Shown here in pieces: positions 6,861-13,717 of a stretch of 16,115 nucleotides of DNA. A program made the translations under genes and the position numbers. Below the pieces are notes generated by a model, which searched no databases, was not told the origin of the DNA, and saw only the letters and a program-made list of their open reading frames with translations. How positions within the stretch are numbered: position 1 is the stretch's first letter; every line of letters begins with the position of its first letter. The DNA lies in NCBI GenBank assembly GCA_937959315.1, contig CALGRC010000056.1:1-16115 (forward strand), read 5' to 3'. Source of the stretch: an uncultured Clostridia bacterium. GTDB taxonomy: Bacteria > Bacillota > Clostridia > UMGS1810.

Positions 6861-6901
6861 GTGAATCAAGCCCCCATTCGGTATGCAGTCTGTGCTGCGA
6901 A

Positions 6902-6931
6902 ATATCTACATACATATTTGATATCATACAT
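6902..6931 (-). promoter_or_regulatory. Tandem AT-rich direct repeat at the ndoAI promoter (candidate operator)
   Basis: On the minus strand, ATGTATGATAT (6931-6921) is followed by ATGTATGTAGATAT (6915-6902). The first copy overlaps the end of the -10 box and the transcription start. Ribbon-helix-helix repressors commonly bind tandem short repeats, so this is a plausible autoregulatory operator. The repeat is seen; the function is inferred. Confidence 0.5.
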
Positions 6932-6958
6932 TATATCCTCTTTGGGCGGCAAAGTCAA
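6930..6958 (-). promoter_or_regulatory. Sigma-A type promoter of ndoAI-ndoA
   Basis: On the minus strand, TTGACT (6958-6953), a 17-bp spacer, then a consensus TATAAT (6935-6930). Transcription would start near 6923, about 60 nt before the antitoxin start. This uncouples the toxin-antitoxin pair from the upstream alr transcript. Confidence 0.85.
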
Positions 6959-6975
6959 ATGCAGTTTATGCCAAA

Positions 6976-7003
6976 GCGGCAGATACTGCCACTATGCTGC
7001 CGC
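6976..7003 (-). terminator. Weak hairpin after alr
   Basis: GCGGCAG (6976-6982) pairs with CTGCCGC (6997-7003), with a few further pairs inside. Only three T residues follow on the minus strand. It lies 23 nt after the alr stop. It may stabilise the 3' end or partly terminate; it is not a classical terminator. Confidence 0.3.
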
Positions 7004-7026
7004 CGCATTCCGCCGGTGCGCAAAGC

Positions 7027-8196
7027 CTACACCAAGTAGTTGAGCACACTGACGAATTGGCCGTTTTGTATGTAGACACGGGGGATGCGCTTGCCAATGA
7101 CACACAGCACTTCATAGTTGATGGTACCCATCAGCGCTGCAACAGCTTCTACTGTAATACTATCATTGCCATCTTTTCCAAATAATATAACCTCATCGCC
7201 AACATTTATGTTTTTCACGTGCGTCACGTCGATCATGCACTGATCCATACAGATATTCCCAATCACCGGCGCGCGCCGGCCTCCCACCAATACCTGTGCC
7301 CGGCGCGACAGGGTGCGCGAATACCCGTCGGCATAACCAATGGCAATGGTCGCCACCAGCATATCCCGTTCGGCCACAAAGGTGCCGCCGTAGCTGACCG
7401 CCGTGCCCGCCTCCACACGGTTGAGGTTGGTCACCACCGTCTTAAACTGCATCGCCGGACGCAGGTCAATTGCCTGATGGTTCACCGTATCCGACGGATA
7501 GTGCCCATAGGTAATCAGCCCGCTGCGTACCATATCCAAATGGTACGCGGGGAAGTCAATGATACCCGCACTGTTGCAGCAATGCCGGATGGGGATATGC
7601 AGCCCGCGCGCGTCCAGTTCGTCGGTGACCGACACAAACCGCCGGAACTGCTCGTCGGTAAACGACCGGTCCGCCTCGTCCGCCTTGGAAAAATGGGTAA
7701 AAATGCCCCCAACCGCAATGCCGGGCAGCGCCGCAATCTGCAAAATTTCCTCTATCACCGCAGCATCCTTTTCCAAATCGCCGTACACCCGGTAGCCCAC
7801 CCGCGTCATACCGGTATCCAGCTTGATGTGGATGGTTGCCTGCCGCCCCAGCGTCTGGGCCGCCTCAGAAACCCGGATGGCGGTATCCATATCAAACACC
7901 GTGGGGATGACGTCATAGGCCACAATATCGTATAAATTATCCACAATGGCCGGCCCCAGTATCAAAATGGGCGCGGAAATGCCATGGGTGCGTAGCTGCT
8001 TGGCTTCTTCAAAGGTGGCGACCCCCAAAAAATCCGCGCCGTTGCCCACCAGCGTCCGGGCGGTTTCCAAATACCCGTGCCCGTAGGCGTCCGCCTTCAC
8101 CACCGCCAGCACCCTGGCGTGCGGGTCGGTCACCCGCCGCACCTCCTTGATATTATGTTCCACCGCATCCAGGTCCACTTCCACCCATGCCCGCAT
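7027..8196 (-). CDS. alr: Alanine racemase
   Basis: 389 residues, normal family length. A PLP-dependent enzyme that converts L-alanine to D-alanine for peptidoglycan. The PLP lysine is K34 in AVVKADAYGHG; the second catalytic base is the Tyr in GTAVSYGGTF (Y269). Other family signatures are RSGLITYG, AIGYADGY and CMDQCMIDVT. The ATG at 8196 is preferred, with AGGGAG 8 nt upstream on the minus strand; a GTG at 8220 would add eight residues outside the family start. It follows the GerS/YdcC-like lipoprotein gene after 30 nt. The same gene pair occurs in Bacillus (ydcC-alrA), and Clostridioides difficile pairs gerS with alr2. Confidence 0.97.
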   Translation of the reverse strand: MRAWVEVDLDAVEHNIKEVRRVTDPHARVLAVVKADAYGHGYLETARTLVGNGADFLGVATFEEAKQLRTHGISAPILILGPAIVDNLYDIVAYDVIPTVFDMDTAIRVSEAAQTLGRQATIHIKLDTGMTRVGYRVYGDLEKDAAVIEEILQIAALPGIAVGGIFTHFSKADEADRSFTDEQFRRFVSVTDELDARGLHIPIRHCCNSAGIIDFPAYHLDMVRSGLITYGHYPSDTVNHQAIDLRPAMQFKTVVTNLNRVEAGTAVSYGGTFVAERDMLVATIAIGYADGYSRTLSRRAQVLVGGRRAPVIGNICMDQCMIDVTHVKNINVGDEVILFGKDGNDSITVEAVAALMGTINYEVLCVIGKRIPRVYIQNGQFVSVLNYLV

Positions 8197-8226
8197 CCTC
8201 TGTACTCCCTTTCTATGCACATCTGC

Positions 8227-8772
8227 TTATTTTTTAAACGTAAAATCCAAAAAATCCACCTGTATCCGTTCATTCCCCTGGCTATCCAGCACAGTGAGCT
8301 TAACCGGCGTCAGCCTGCCGCCGTTGAGATACAGCCGCATGGCCGCCCGGTAGGGGTTGGGGGCTTCCACCGGCGCTTCCAGCACCAAAAGCCCATCCTG
8401 TTCTGCCACCTCTTGCTGTGGCTGTGCAAAAAACTGCTGTAAAAACGCCCCCGGCAAAAGCGGCAAAACCCCCTCTGCCGTACCGGCGTCAACCACACCG
8501 TTCCCGCCGGAAATAGTTGACCTTCCGCCGCCCACCGCAACGGTCATCCCGTCAAACTGCAACTGGTAGGTGTCTGCATCCTGCCAATCCAGCGTAAAGG
8601 TATAGGCGTTTTCCCCTTTATTTGATTTGACGGACGCCGCGCATTCCGCCCGGTAAGGCCGCGCATAAGCCGCCCGGATATCCTCCGCCGTGTTCCCTAG
8701 CCGTTCTTCTGTACCGCTGCACCCGCAAAGGGCTGTCATGAGTAACAAAACCGCCAGGATTCCCCGTTTCAA
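8227..8772 (-). CDS. GerS/YdcC-like lipoprotein (LolA-type fold, probable sporulation/germination role)
   Basis: 181 residues. A lipoprotein signal with lipobox LCGC places the lipidated cysteine at C18. The mature part has alternating strands (YTFTLDW, YQLQFDG, MRLYLNG, VKLTVLDS, IQVDFLDFTF) typical of the LolA/LolB-like beta fold of YdcC and GerS. In C. difficile, GerS is a lipoprotein needed for cortex degradation during germination and is encoded with alr2; Bacillus ydcC is a sporulation gene next to alrA. The assignment rests mainly on lipobox, fold-like pattern and this conserved position, since sequence similarity is low by eye. The start appears to be TTG (8772); AAGGAGGG is 12 nt upstream, longer than usual, so translation may be modest. 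It begins 21 nt after the acpS-nnrD stop. Confidence 0.75.
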   Translation of the reverse strand: MKRGILAVLLLMTALCGCSGTEERLGNTAEDIRAAYARPYRAECAASVKSNKGENAYTFTLDWQDADTYQLQFDGMTVAVGGGRSTISGGNGVVDAGTAEGVLPLLPGAFLQQFFAQPQQEVAEQDGLLVLEAPVEAPNPYRAAMRLYLNGGRLTPVKLTVLDSQGNERIQVDFLDFTFKK

Positions 8773-8793
8773 TTTCCCGCCAAGCCCTCCTTG

Positions 8794-10083
8794 TTAGCTC
8801 TGCAATACATATTTTACCGCATACGGCAGGTTTTCCAAAATATCCGTAGGCGTCATGCCGTATTCGCCTTTGTCCAGCGCCGCCATGTCGCCCGAGAGCG
8901 CATGCAGGTACACCCCCAGCTCAGCCGCTTCAAACGGCGCCAGCCCCTGCCCCAGCAAAGATAAAATCACGCCCGACAATACATCCCCGCTGCCGCCGGT
9001 CGCCATACCGCAGTTACCCATAATGTTGCGCCGCACCCTGCCGTCGGGCGCGGCCACATAGGTTTCGCTGCTTTTAAGCACCAGCACCACGCCATGCCGC
9101 CGGGCAAAATCCGCCGCACATTTGGCAGGGCTTGCCGCAATGGTTTCTAGCGGCAGGCCGGACAGCCTGGAAAATTCCATCCAGTGCGGTGTGAGCACCA
9201 CCGGCCCCGCCCTGCGGGATAGTATATCTATATTCCGCGCCAATGCATTTATGCCATCGGCGTCAATGACCGCCGGGATGCCCGCTCCCGGCAGGATATT
9301 TGCCAAAATCTGCTGAATGGTATCAGCATTGGCAAGCCCGCAGCCAAACAGCAGCGCATCAGACGCCTGACACCGCTGCAACATGGTTTCTATGCCGTTC
9401 ATGGTCAAAATGCCGTGCGCATCTGGCAGCGGCAAAGTCATTACCTCGTGCAGGCAGGTTTCAAAGATGGCATTGAGCGACGCCGGGCATCCAAGCGTAA
9501 TAAGCCCGCTCCCCATTTTCAGCGCCGCGGTGGACGCAAATATTCCAGCGCCGGTCAGCCCAATGGAACCGGCCACCAAAAACACCTTGCCATAATTGCC
9601 CTTGTGGGTATCCTCCCGCCGTTTGGGAAGCAGCATACGCGCATCCGCCAGGTTCAACACTTCCGGCGGCGCGCCGGCAGTTTTTTGCACCGCAGCTTCA
9701 AAATTCGCCCGGTTCTGCTCCATATCCAACACCGCCGTAGCCAACGCCACACCGCCGTCGTGTGAAATACTCAGCGACATCTGCCGCACCCCCTGTTTTT
9801 TCAGCAGCTCTGCCGCGCGGCCAGACAACTGGTAAAACGGCCGGCCCTGTGCGTCGTGCGATACGCCCACTTCACGCAAAGAAAACCCGCGCACCCCCGT
9901 GCCCGCCGCTTTGGCAAACGCTTCCTTAGCCGCATACAGCCCCGCCGCTGTTTCTGCTGGATTTTTTTTCTTCTGCATATAGGCACATTCATCCCGGGTA
10001 AAAAAACGCGGCAAAAACGCCGCATCCTGCAATAGCCGCTCCATCCGCGCTACCGCCACAACATCCGTTCCCACCAGTGCCAT
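8794..10083 (-). CDS. acpS-nnrD: Fusion of holo-ACP synthase (AcpS) with ADP-dependent NAD(P)H-hydrate dehydratase (NnrD)
   Basis: 429 residues in one uninterrupted frame. Residues 1-121 are a full AcpS: GTDVV with metal ligand D7, FFTRDEC, AAKEAFAKAAGTG with E54, and SISHDGGVA. AcpS transfers phosphopantetheine from CoA to acyl carrier protein. After a short linker, residues of about 137-429 are NnrD of the ribokinase-like fold: GNYGKVFLVAGS, GSGLITLGCP, VIDADG, VVLTPH and GMATGGSGDVLSG (D367). NnrD dehydrates damaged S-NADHX using ADP. The epimerase domain (NnrE/YjeF_N, about 200 residues), often joined to NnrD in bacteria, is absent. The ATG has GGGGGTG 5 nt upstream. It heads the order acpS, lipoprotein, alr, ndoAI, ndoA known in Bacillus. 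No promoter is visible in the 48-nt upstream gap, which holds a terminator. Confidence 0.93.
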   Translation of the reverse strand: MALVGTDVVAVARMERLLQDAAFLPRFFTRDECAYMQKKKNPAETAAGLYAAKEAFAKAAGTGVRGFSLREVGVSHDAQGRPFYQLSGRAAELLKKQGVRQMSLSISHDGGVALATAVLDMEQNRANFEAAVQKTAGAPPEVLNLADARMLLPKRREDTHKGNYGKVFLVAGSIGLTGAGIFASTAALKMGSGLITLGCPASLNAIFETCLHEVMTLPLPDAHGILTMNGIETMLQRCQASDALLFGCGLANADTIQQILANILPGAGIPAVIDADGINALARNIDILSRRAGPVVLTPHWMEFSRLSGLPLETIAASPAKCAADFARRHGVVLVLKSSETYVAAPDGRVRRNIMGNCGMATGGSGDVLSGVILSLLGQGLAPFEAAELGVYLHALSGDMAALDKGEYGMTPTDILENLPYAVKYVLQS

Positions 10084-10101
10084 TATTACACCCCCAAATG
10101 C

Positions 10102-10127
10102 AAAAAAAGGACGCTGCAGCGCCCTTT
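10102..10127 (-). terminator. Rho-independent terminator between the membrane-protein gene and acpS-nnrD
   Basis: On the minus strand, AAAGGGCGC and GCGTCCTTT form a stem (one G-U pair) around TGCA, followed by a run of seven T residues overlapping the stem end (10108-10102). It starts 4 nt after the stop of the membrane-protein gene and ends 18 nt before the acpS-nnrD ATG. Confidence 0.75.
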
Positions 10128-10131
10128 GGCC

Positions 10132-10674
10132 TTATTTTTTCAAGCTGTCCTCCGGACGGCGGAACACGCTGCGCGGAATAAACATAGAAAAATTATCCAG
10201 CATTTTAGCCGTCGGCTCAAAAATCATCTTAATCCGCTGGCCGTCCTTGGAAAAAAGCGCAAAATATGCCCTCCCGCTGTTCGGCGAACTGCTCACATCC
10301 AGCACCCGCGTCACATTAGAGTTTTCCTCCCCCCGGTGTTCAGGATCCCCCACCGGCGCTATGATATCAAACGTCTTGCAGTGTACGCTCATCAGCCGTT
10401 TGCGTTTGCGGCGGTGTTCAATACGGTCAACGTCAATATCCCCATTGGTAACAATATACTCATATTCCACATTTTGTTTGGTAATCAGCCAGTAGGCCCC
10501 AAAAATCAAACCAGCAGCAATCAAAAATAAAATGGTGGAAAATGCCGGGAACACCAGCAGTAAAACCATCGAAACGCAAAGCAGCGCCAGCAAAGCCAGC
10601 AAAACGCCGATTATGACGGCAAATTCCCTCCCGCCCTTTTTGCGTTTTACAATATGTTCCAAAAAAATATCCAC
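10132..10674 (-). CDS. Two-helix membrane protein, probably DUF6106 family
   Basis: 180 residues. A short N terminus (MDIFLEHIVKRKKGG) precedes two hydrophobic helices near residues 17-37 and 42-62. A soluble domain of about 115 residues follows, with NVEYEYIVTNGDIDVDRI, RRKRKRL and a C-terminal PTAKMLDNF region. The EYEYI-TNG-DID-I-RRKRL pattern matches what I recall of the clostridial DUF6106 family, whose function is not known. GTG at 10674 is preferred, with GGGGG 8 nt upstream; a TTG at 10680 has only 2 nt spacing. It has its own promoter and a terminator right after its stop, so it is probably transcribed alone or as the end of the mtaD transcript. Confidence 0.75.
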   Translation of the reverse strand: MDIFLEHIVKRKKGGREFAVIIGVLLALLALLCVSMVLLLVFPAFSTILFLIAAGLIFGAYWLITKQNVEYEYIVTNGDIDVDRIEHRRKRKRLMSVHCKTFDIIAPVGDPEHRGEENSNVTRVLDVSSSPNSGRAYFALFSKDGQRIKMIFEPTAKMLDNFSMFIPRSVFRRPEDSLKK

Positions 10675-10701
10675 GAACAATGCCCCCTTTTACTGGTTCC
10701 C

Positions 10702-10731
10702 ATTGTACCACAATCCGCCTGTGTTTGACAA
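10702..10731 (-). promoter_or_regulatory. Promoter upstream of the DUF6106-like gene
   Basis: On the minus strand, TTGTCA (10731-10726), an 18-bp spacer, then TACAAT (10707-10702) preceded by TGG (extended -10). Transcription would start near 10695, about 20 nt before the GTG start. It lies in the 96-nt gap after mtaD. Confidence 0.65.
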
Positions 10732-10770
10732 GGGAATTCACAGAATGTTTACATCTGCCGTATCCAGCAG

Positions 10771-12078
10771 TTACCCATTTTTCAGCACCCGGCCGCAAAT
10801 ACGCCCAACCTGTGCGTAAACCTCGCCGGCTGGGATGGTCGGGAACCGTCCGTCCTCATACAGCACACGTCCTTGTACCATGGTAAGCTTCACATCCGCC
10901 CCCTGCGCACTGTACACCAAATTGGCATACACATCGGTCAGCGGCTGCATATGCGGCTTAGCGGTATCCACCAAAATCAAATCAGCGTCCTTCCCAACCT
11001 CCAGGCTGCCAAACGCCCTTTCCTTGCCCAGCGCCCGCGCACCATTGACCGTACCCATATGCAAAATATCGCGGGCAGACAGCAGCGACGCATCCCGCCG
11101 TACCCCCTGCAGCAACAGCGCCGCCAGGTGCAGCTCCTCAAACAGGTTTAAATTGTTATTGCTGGACGCCCCATCGGTGCCAATCCCTATATTCACACCG
11201 GCAGCCAGCAACTTATCCAGCTCGCATACGCCGCTTCCCAGCTTGCAGTTGCTGGATGGGCAGGTGGCCACTGTAACGCCGTATTTTGCCAAAATCTGCA
11301 TGTCCTCCGCGCTGAGATGCACCCCATGTGCCGCTACGGTCGGCGTCCCTTTGCGGAAAAAGCCCAAACTCTCCAAATACGCGGCAGGCGACATGCCGTG
11401 TGCAGACTGGCAATCCCGGTTTTCCCCCTCGGTTTCCGAAAGATGGATATGCAGCACCGTCCCCATCCGCGCAGCTTCTTCTGCTTCCAGCCGGAGCAGG
11501 CCGCCGCTGCACGAATAAATGGCATGCGGCGCTGCCGATACCAGCACCTGCCCATTATGTTTGCCATGATACCCCGCAAACAGTTCCCGTGTCTTCTGAA
11601 CGCTTGGGTTCTCTTCCACCCGGCCTTCCTCGTCAGTGGCGCAATAGGTCAGCACCGCGCGGATGCCGCTTTCCAGCACTGCGCGCAGCGTACCCGCCGT
11701 ACCAAAATACATATCGTTAAAACAAGTGGTGCCGGTAGACACCATTTCCATAATCGCCAGCAAACTAGCCCAATACATATCCTCGTCAGTCAACTGGTCT
11801 TCTACCGGGAATACCATTTCTTCAAGCCAGCGCATAAGCGGCAGCCCTTCGGCATAGCCGCGCAGCAGCACCATCGGCGAGTGGGTATGCAGATTGATAA
11901 GCCCCGGCATGGCCACCGCACCCGCCGCGTCAATCACACGGCCGGCGCAAATGCCCGCCGGGGCCTTGGTCCCAATATAACAGATTTTCCCATCCTCAAT
12001 ACCAATGACGGCGCCGCGCACAACCGTATCCGCTCCGTCCAGCGTCACAGCCAATGCGTTTTGAATCAAAATATCCAT
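10771..12078 (-). CDS. mtaD: 5-methylthioadenosine / S-adenosylhomocysteine deaminase
   Basis: 435 residues, amidohydrolase superfamily. It deaminates the adenine ring of MTA or SAH, part of methyl-cycle salvage. Metal ligands are visible: H64 and H66 in PGLINLHTHSPM, H212 in HIHLSETE, H251 in AAHGVHL and D302 in GIGTDGASSNNN. MRWLEE and STGTTCFNDMY are typical of the MtaD/TrzN group. Related enzymes act on other aminopurines or on guanine, so the exact substrate is likely but not proven. The ATG at 12078 follows GGGAGGG closely (3 nt from the last G); the upstream in-frame extension overlaps mgsA and is unlikely. It begins 13 nt after mgsA, so the two are almost certainly co-transcribed. Confidence 0.9.
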   Translation of the reverse strand: MDILIQNALAVTLDGADTVVRGAVIGIEDGKICYIGTKAPAGICAGRVIDAAGAVAMPGLINLHTHSPMVLLRGYAEGLPLMRWLEEMVFPVEDQLTDEDMYWASLLAIMEMVSTGTTCFNDMYFGTAGTLRAVLESGIRAVLTYCATDEEGRVEENPSVQKTRELFAGYHGKHNGQVLVSAAPHAIYSCSGGLLRLEAEEAARMGTVLHIHLSETEGENRDCQSAHGMSPAAYLESLGFFRKGTPTVAAHGVHLSAEDMQILAKYGVTVATCPSSNCKLGSGVCELDKLLAAGVNIGIGTDGASSNNNLNLFEELHLAALLLQGVRRDASLLSARDILHMGTVNGARALGKERAFGSLEVGKDADLILVDTAKPHMQPLTDVYANLVYSAQGADVKLTMVQGRVLYEDGRFPTIPAGEVYAQVGRICGRVLKNG

Positions 12079-12091
12079 ATGCCCTCCCGCA

Positions 12092-12499
12092 TCAATGGTT
12101 TTTCGGGTTGACAATATCCCGCCAATCCAAATCCCCGCGGTCCAGCCCGCGCACCAGCACTTCGGCGGTCGCCACATTGGTTGCCAGCGGGATGTTGTGT
12201 ACATCGCACAGCCGCAGCAGCGCGTTCACGTCAGGTTCATGAGGCTGCGCCGTCAATGGGTCACGGAAAAACAGCACCAAGTCTATCTCATTGTAGGCAA
12301 TCCGCGCGCCAATCTGCTGGTCACCGCCCTGCGGGCCGGATAAAAACCGGTGTACCTTCAAACCGGTCGCGTCAATAATCAGCCCGCCCGTCGTTCCGGT
12401 GGCAAACAGGTTGTGCTTGGCAAAAATGCCTTTGTACGCAATGCAGAACTGTACCATAAGTTCTTTTTTCTTGTCATGCGCAATCAAAGCGATATTCAT
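12092..12499 (-). CDS. mgsA: Methylglyoxal synthase
   Basis: 135 residues. Converts dihydroxyacetone phosphate to methylglyoxal and phosphate, a bypass that relieves sugar-phosphate stress and phosphate limitation. Motifs: IALIAHDKKK at the N terminus, FATGTTGGLI, LSGPQGGDQQIGA with catalytic D60, FFRDPL, PHEPDVNALLRLCDV and IPLATNVATAE. Length is normal for Firmicute enzymes. The ATG at 12499 has AGGAG about 8 nt upstream. It lies 25 nt after minE and 13 nt before mtaD. Placement of mgsA behind minCDE is a frequent clostridial arrangement, as I recall, without a known mechanistic reason. Confidence 0.96.
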   Translation of the reverse strand: MNIALIAHDKKKELMVQFCIAYKGIFAKHNLFATGTTGGLIIDATGLKVHRFLSGPQGGDQQIGARIAYNEIDLVLFFRDPLTAQPHEPDVNALLRLCDVHNIPLATNVATAEVLVRGLDRGDLDWRDIVNPKNH

Positions 12500-12524
12500 G
12501 TCTCCCACTCCTAACAATCTTTCG

Positions 12525-12800
12525 TTATTTTTTAATGCTCTTGATGGGGATATTTGCCACCAGCGCCGGCACAATCCGGCTCCCATCCTCGCTTTTGGTC
12601 TTGGTGATCTGGATATCCAAATCCTCCACCTGGATTTCCATATATTTAGAAATCACCTGCATAATTTCTGCCCGCAGCTTCTCCAGCAGTTCAGGGTCCA
12701 CATTGGCCCTGTCGTGTACCAAGACAAGCTGGAGGCGTTCTTTGGCCACATCCTTGGATGCCGGTTTTTTACTGAACAATCCGAATAAATCCTTGATCAT
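12525..12800 (-). CDS. minE: Cell division topological specificity factor MinE
   Basis: 91 residues. The N-terminal part has the short amphipathic start (MIKDLFGLF), then AKERLQLVLVHDRANVDPELLEKL, the anti-MinCD region that touches MinD and stimulates its ATPase. The C-terminal part (VEDLDIQITK, IVPALVANIPI) is the topological-specificity beta domain. With MinD it forms membrane waves that keep MinC away from midcell. Bacilli lack MinE (they use DivIVA/MinJ), whereas many clostridia have it, which supports the lineage call. It starts 21 nt after the minD stop. Confidence 0.96.
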   Translation of the reverse strand: MIKDLFGLFSKKPASKDVAKERLQLVLVHDRANVDPELLEKLRAEIMQVISKYMEIQVEDLDIQITKTKSEDGSRIVPALVANIPIKSIKK

Positions 12801-12821
12801 GCCACACCCGTCCTTTTTGTC

Positions 12822-13619
12822 TTAGTTTCTGGAAAACAGGCTTTTGAGCTTGCCCAATAAGCCGCGCGTTTCTTCCATATCCATAATGGGCACATCCTCG
12901 CCGGCAATCCGCCGGGTGATGTTGCGGTAGGCCTGGCCCGAACGCGCCCCATCGCCGGACGCCACCACCGGCTCGCCGCGGTTGGTGGATATGATAATCC
13001 CCTGGTCGTCGGGCACCACGCCAATCAAATCAATAGCCAGAATATCAATGATATCATCCACATTCATCATATCACCGCTCTTTACCATTTCCGGACGGAT
13101 ACGGTTGACAATCAGCCGGGTATCCTTGATCTCGTTGGCTTCCAAAAGCCCAATGATCCGGTCGGCATCCCGGACCGCCGAGACTTCCGGCGTCGTAACT
13201 ACCAGCGCCCGGTCAGCGCCGGCAATGGCATTTTTAAACCCTTGTTCTATACCTGCCGGGCAGTCGATAAGCACATAGTCAAATTCCTTGGTCAAATCGC
13301 TGCAGAGTTTCCGCATTTGGGTTTCATCTACCGCGTTTTTGTCGCGTGTCTGCGCCGCTGGCAGCAGGCACAGCCCCTCAAACCGCTTGTCTTTGATAAG
13401 CGCCTGCTTGAGCCTGCACTTCCCTTCCACCACGTCTACAATATCGTATACAATGCGGTTTTCCAGCCCCATTACCACATCTAAATTGCGCAGCCCGATA
13501 TCAGTATCCACCAATACCACTTTTTTGCCCATCATAGCCAGCCCGGTCCCAAGGTTTGCGGTTGTGGTCGTCTTCCCCACCCCGCCCTTTCCAGACGTGA
13601 TAACAATTACCTCGCCCAT
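12822..13619 (-). CDS. minD: Septum site-determining ATPase MinD
   Basis: 265 residues. The deviant Walker A motif GKGGVGKTTT with signature lysine K11 and P-loop K16 lies at residues 10-19. VDTDIGLRNLDVVMGLENR follows, then DYVLIDCPAGIE (Walker B region) and an amphipathic C-terminal helix (GLLGKLKSLFSRN) for membrane binding. MinD-ATP dimerises on the membrane, recruits MinC to block FtsZ ring assembly, and is released by MinE. The ATG has AAGGAGG 10 nt upstream, slightly far but the only good site. A candidate promoter in the 98-nt gap after minC could raise MinD and MinE independently of MinC. Confidence 0.97.
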   Translation of the reverse strand: MGEVIVITSGKGGVGKTTTTANLGTGLAMMGKKVVLVDTDIGLRNLDVVMGLENRIVYDIVDVVEGKCRLKQALIKDKRFEGLCLLPAAQTRDKNAVDETQMRKLCSDLTKEFDYVLIDCPAGIEQGFKNAIAGADRALVVTTPEVSAVRDADRIIGLLEANEIKDTRLIVNRIRPEMVKSGDMMNVDDIIDILAIDLIGVVPDDQGIIISTNRGEPVVASGDGARSGQAYRNITRRIAGEDVPIMDMEETRGLLGKLKSLFSRN

Positions 13620-13676
13620 ACTACGGTTTCCTCCTTATGTAAACAACACGGTTTTTCAATTTAACATTCCACTTCT

Positions 13677-13706
13677 ACTATACCATACCCATTGTCGCTT
13701 TGTCCA
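13677..13706 (-). promoter_or_regulatory. Candidate internal promoter for minDE
   Basis: On the minus strand, TGGACA (13706-13701), an 18-bp spacer, then TATAGT (13682-13677) with TGG just before it (extended -10). It lies between minC and minD, about 58 nt upstream of the minD start. Confidence 0.5.
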
Positions 13707-13717
13707 GGAAAACCCCA

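Noticed and set aside
6235..6869. Toxin-antitoxin pair as part of a mobile or defence island
   Set aside because: It sits in the conserved alr-ndoAI-ndoA chromosomal order, with no integrase, transposase or repeats around it, so it is best seen as the core EndoA/EndoAI module.
10725..10755. Plus-strand TTGACA at 10725-10730 as a promoter
   Set aside because: No acceptable -10 at 16-18 bp and no plus-strand gene downstream; it is the reverse side of the minus-strand TTGTCA promoter region.
11317..12111. A 264-codon plus-strand frame opposite mtaD
   Set aside because: Antisense to a gene with all amidohydrolase metal ligands; the translation is His/Arg/Gln-rich and featureless.
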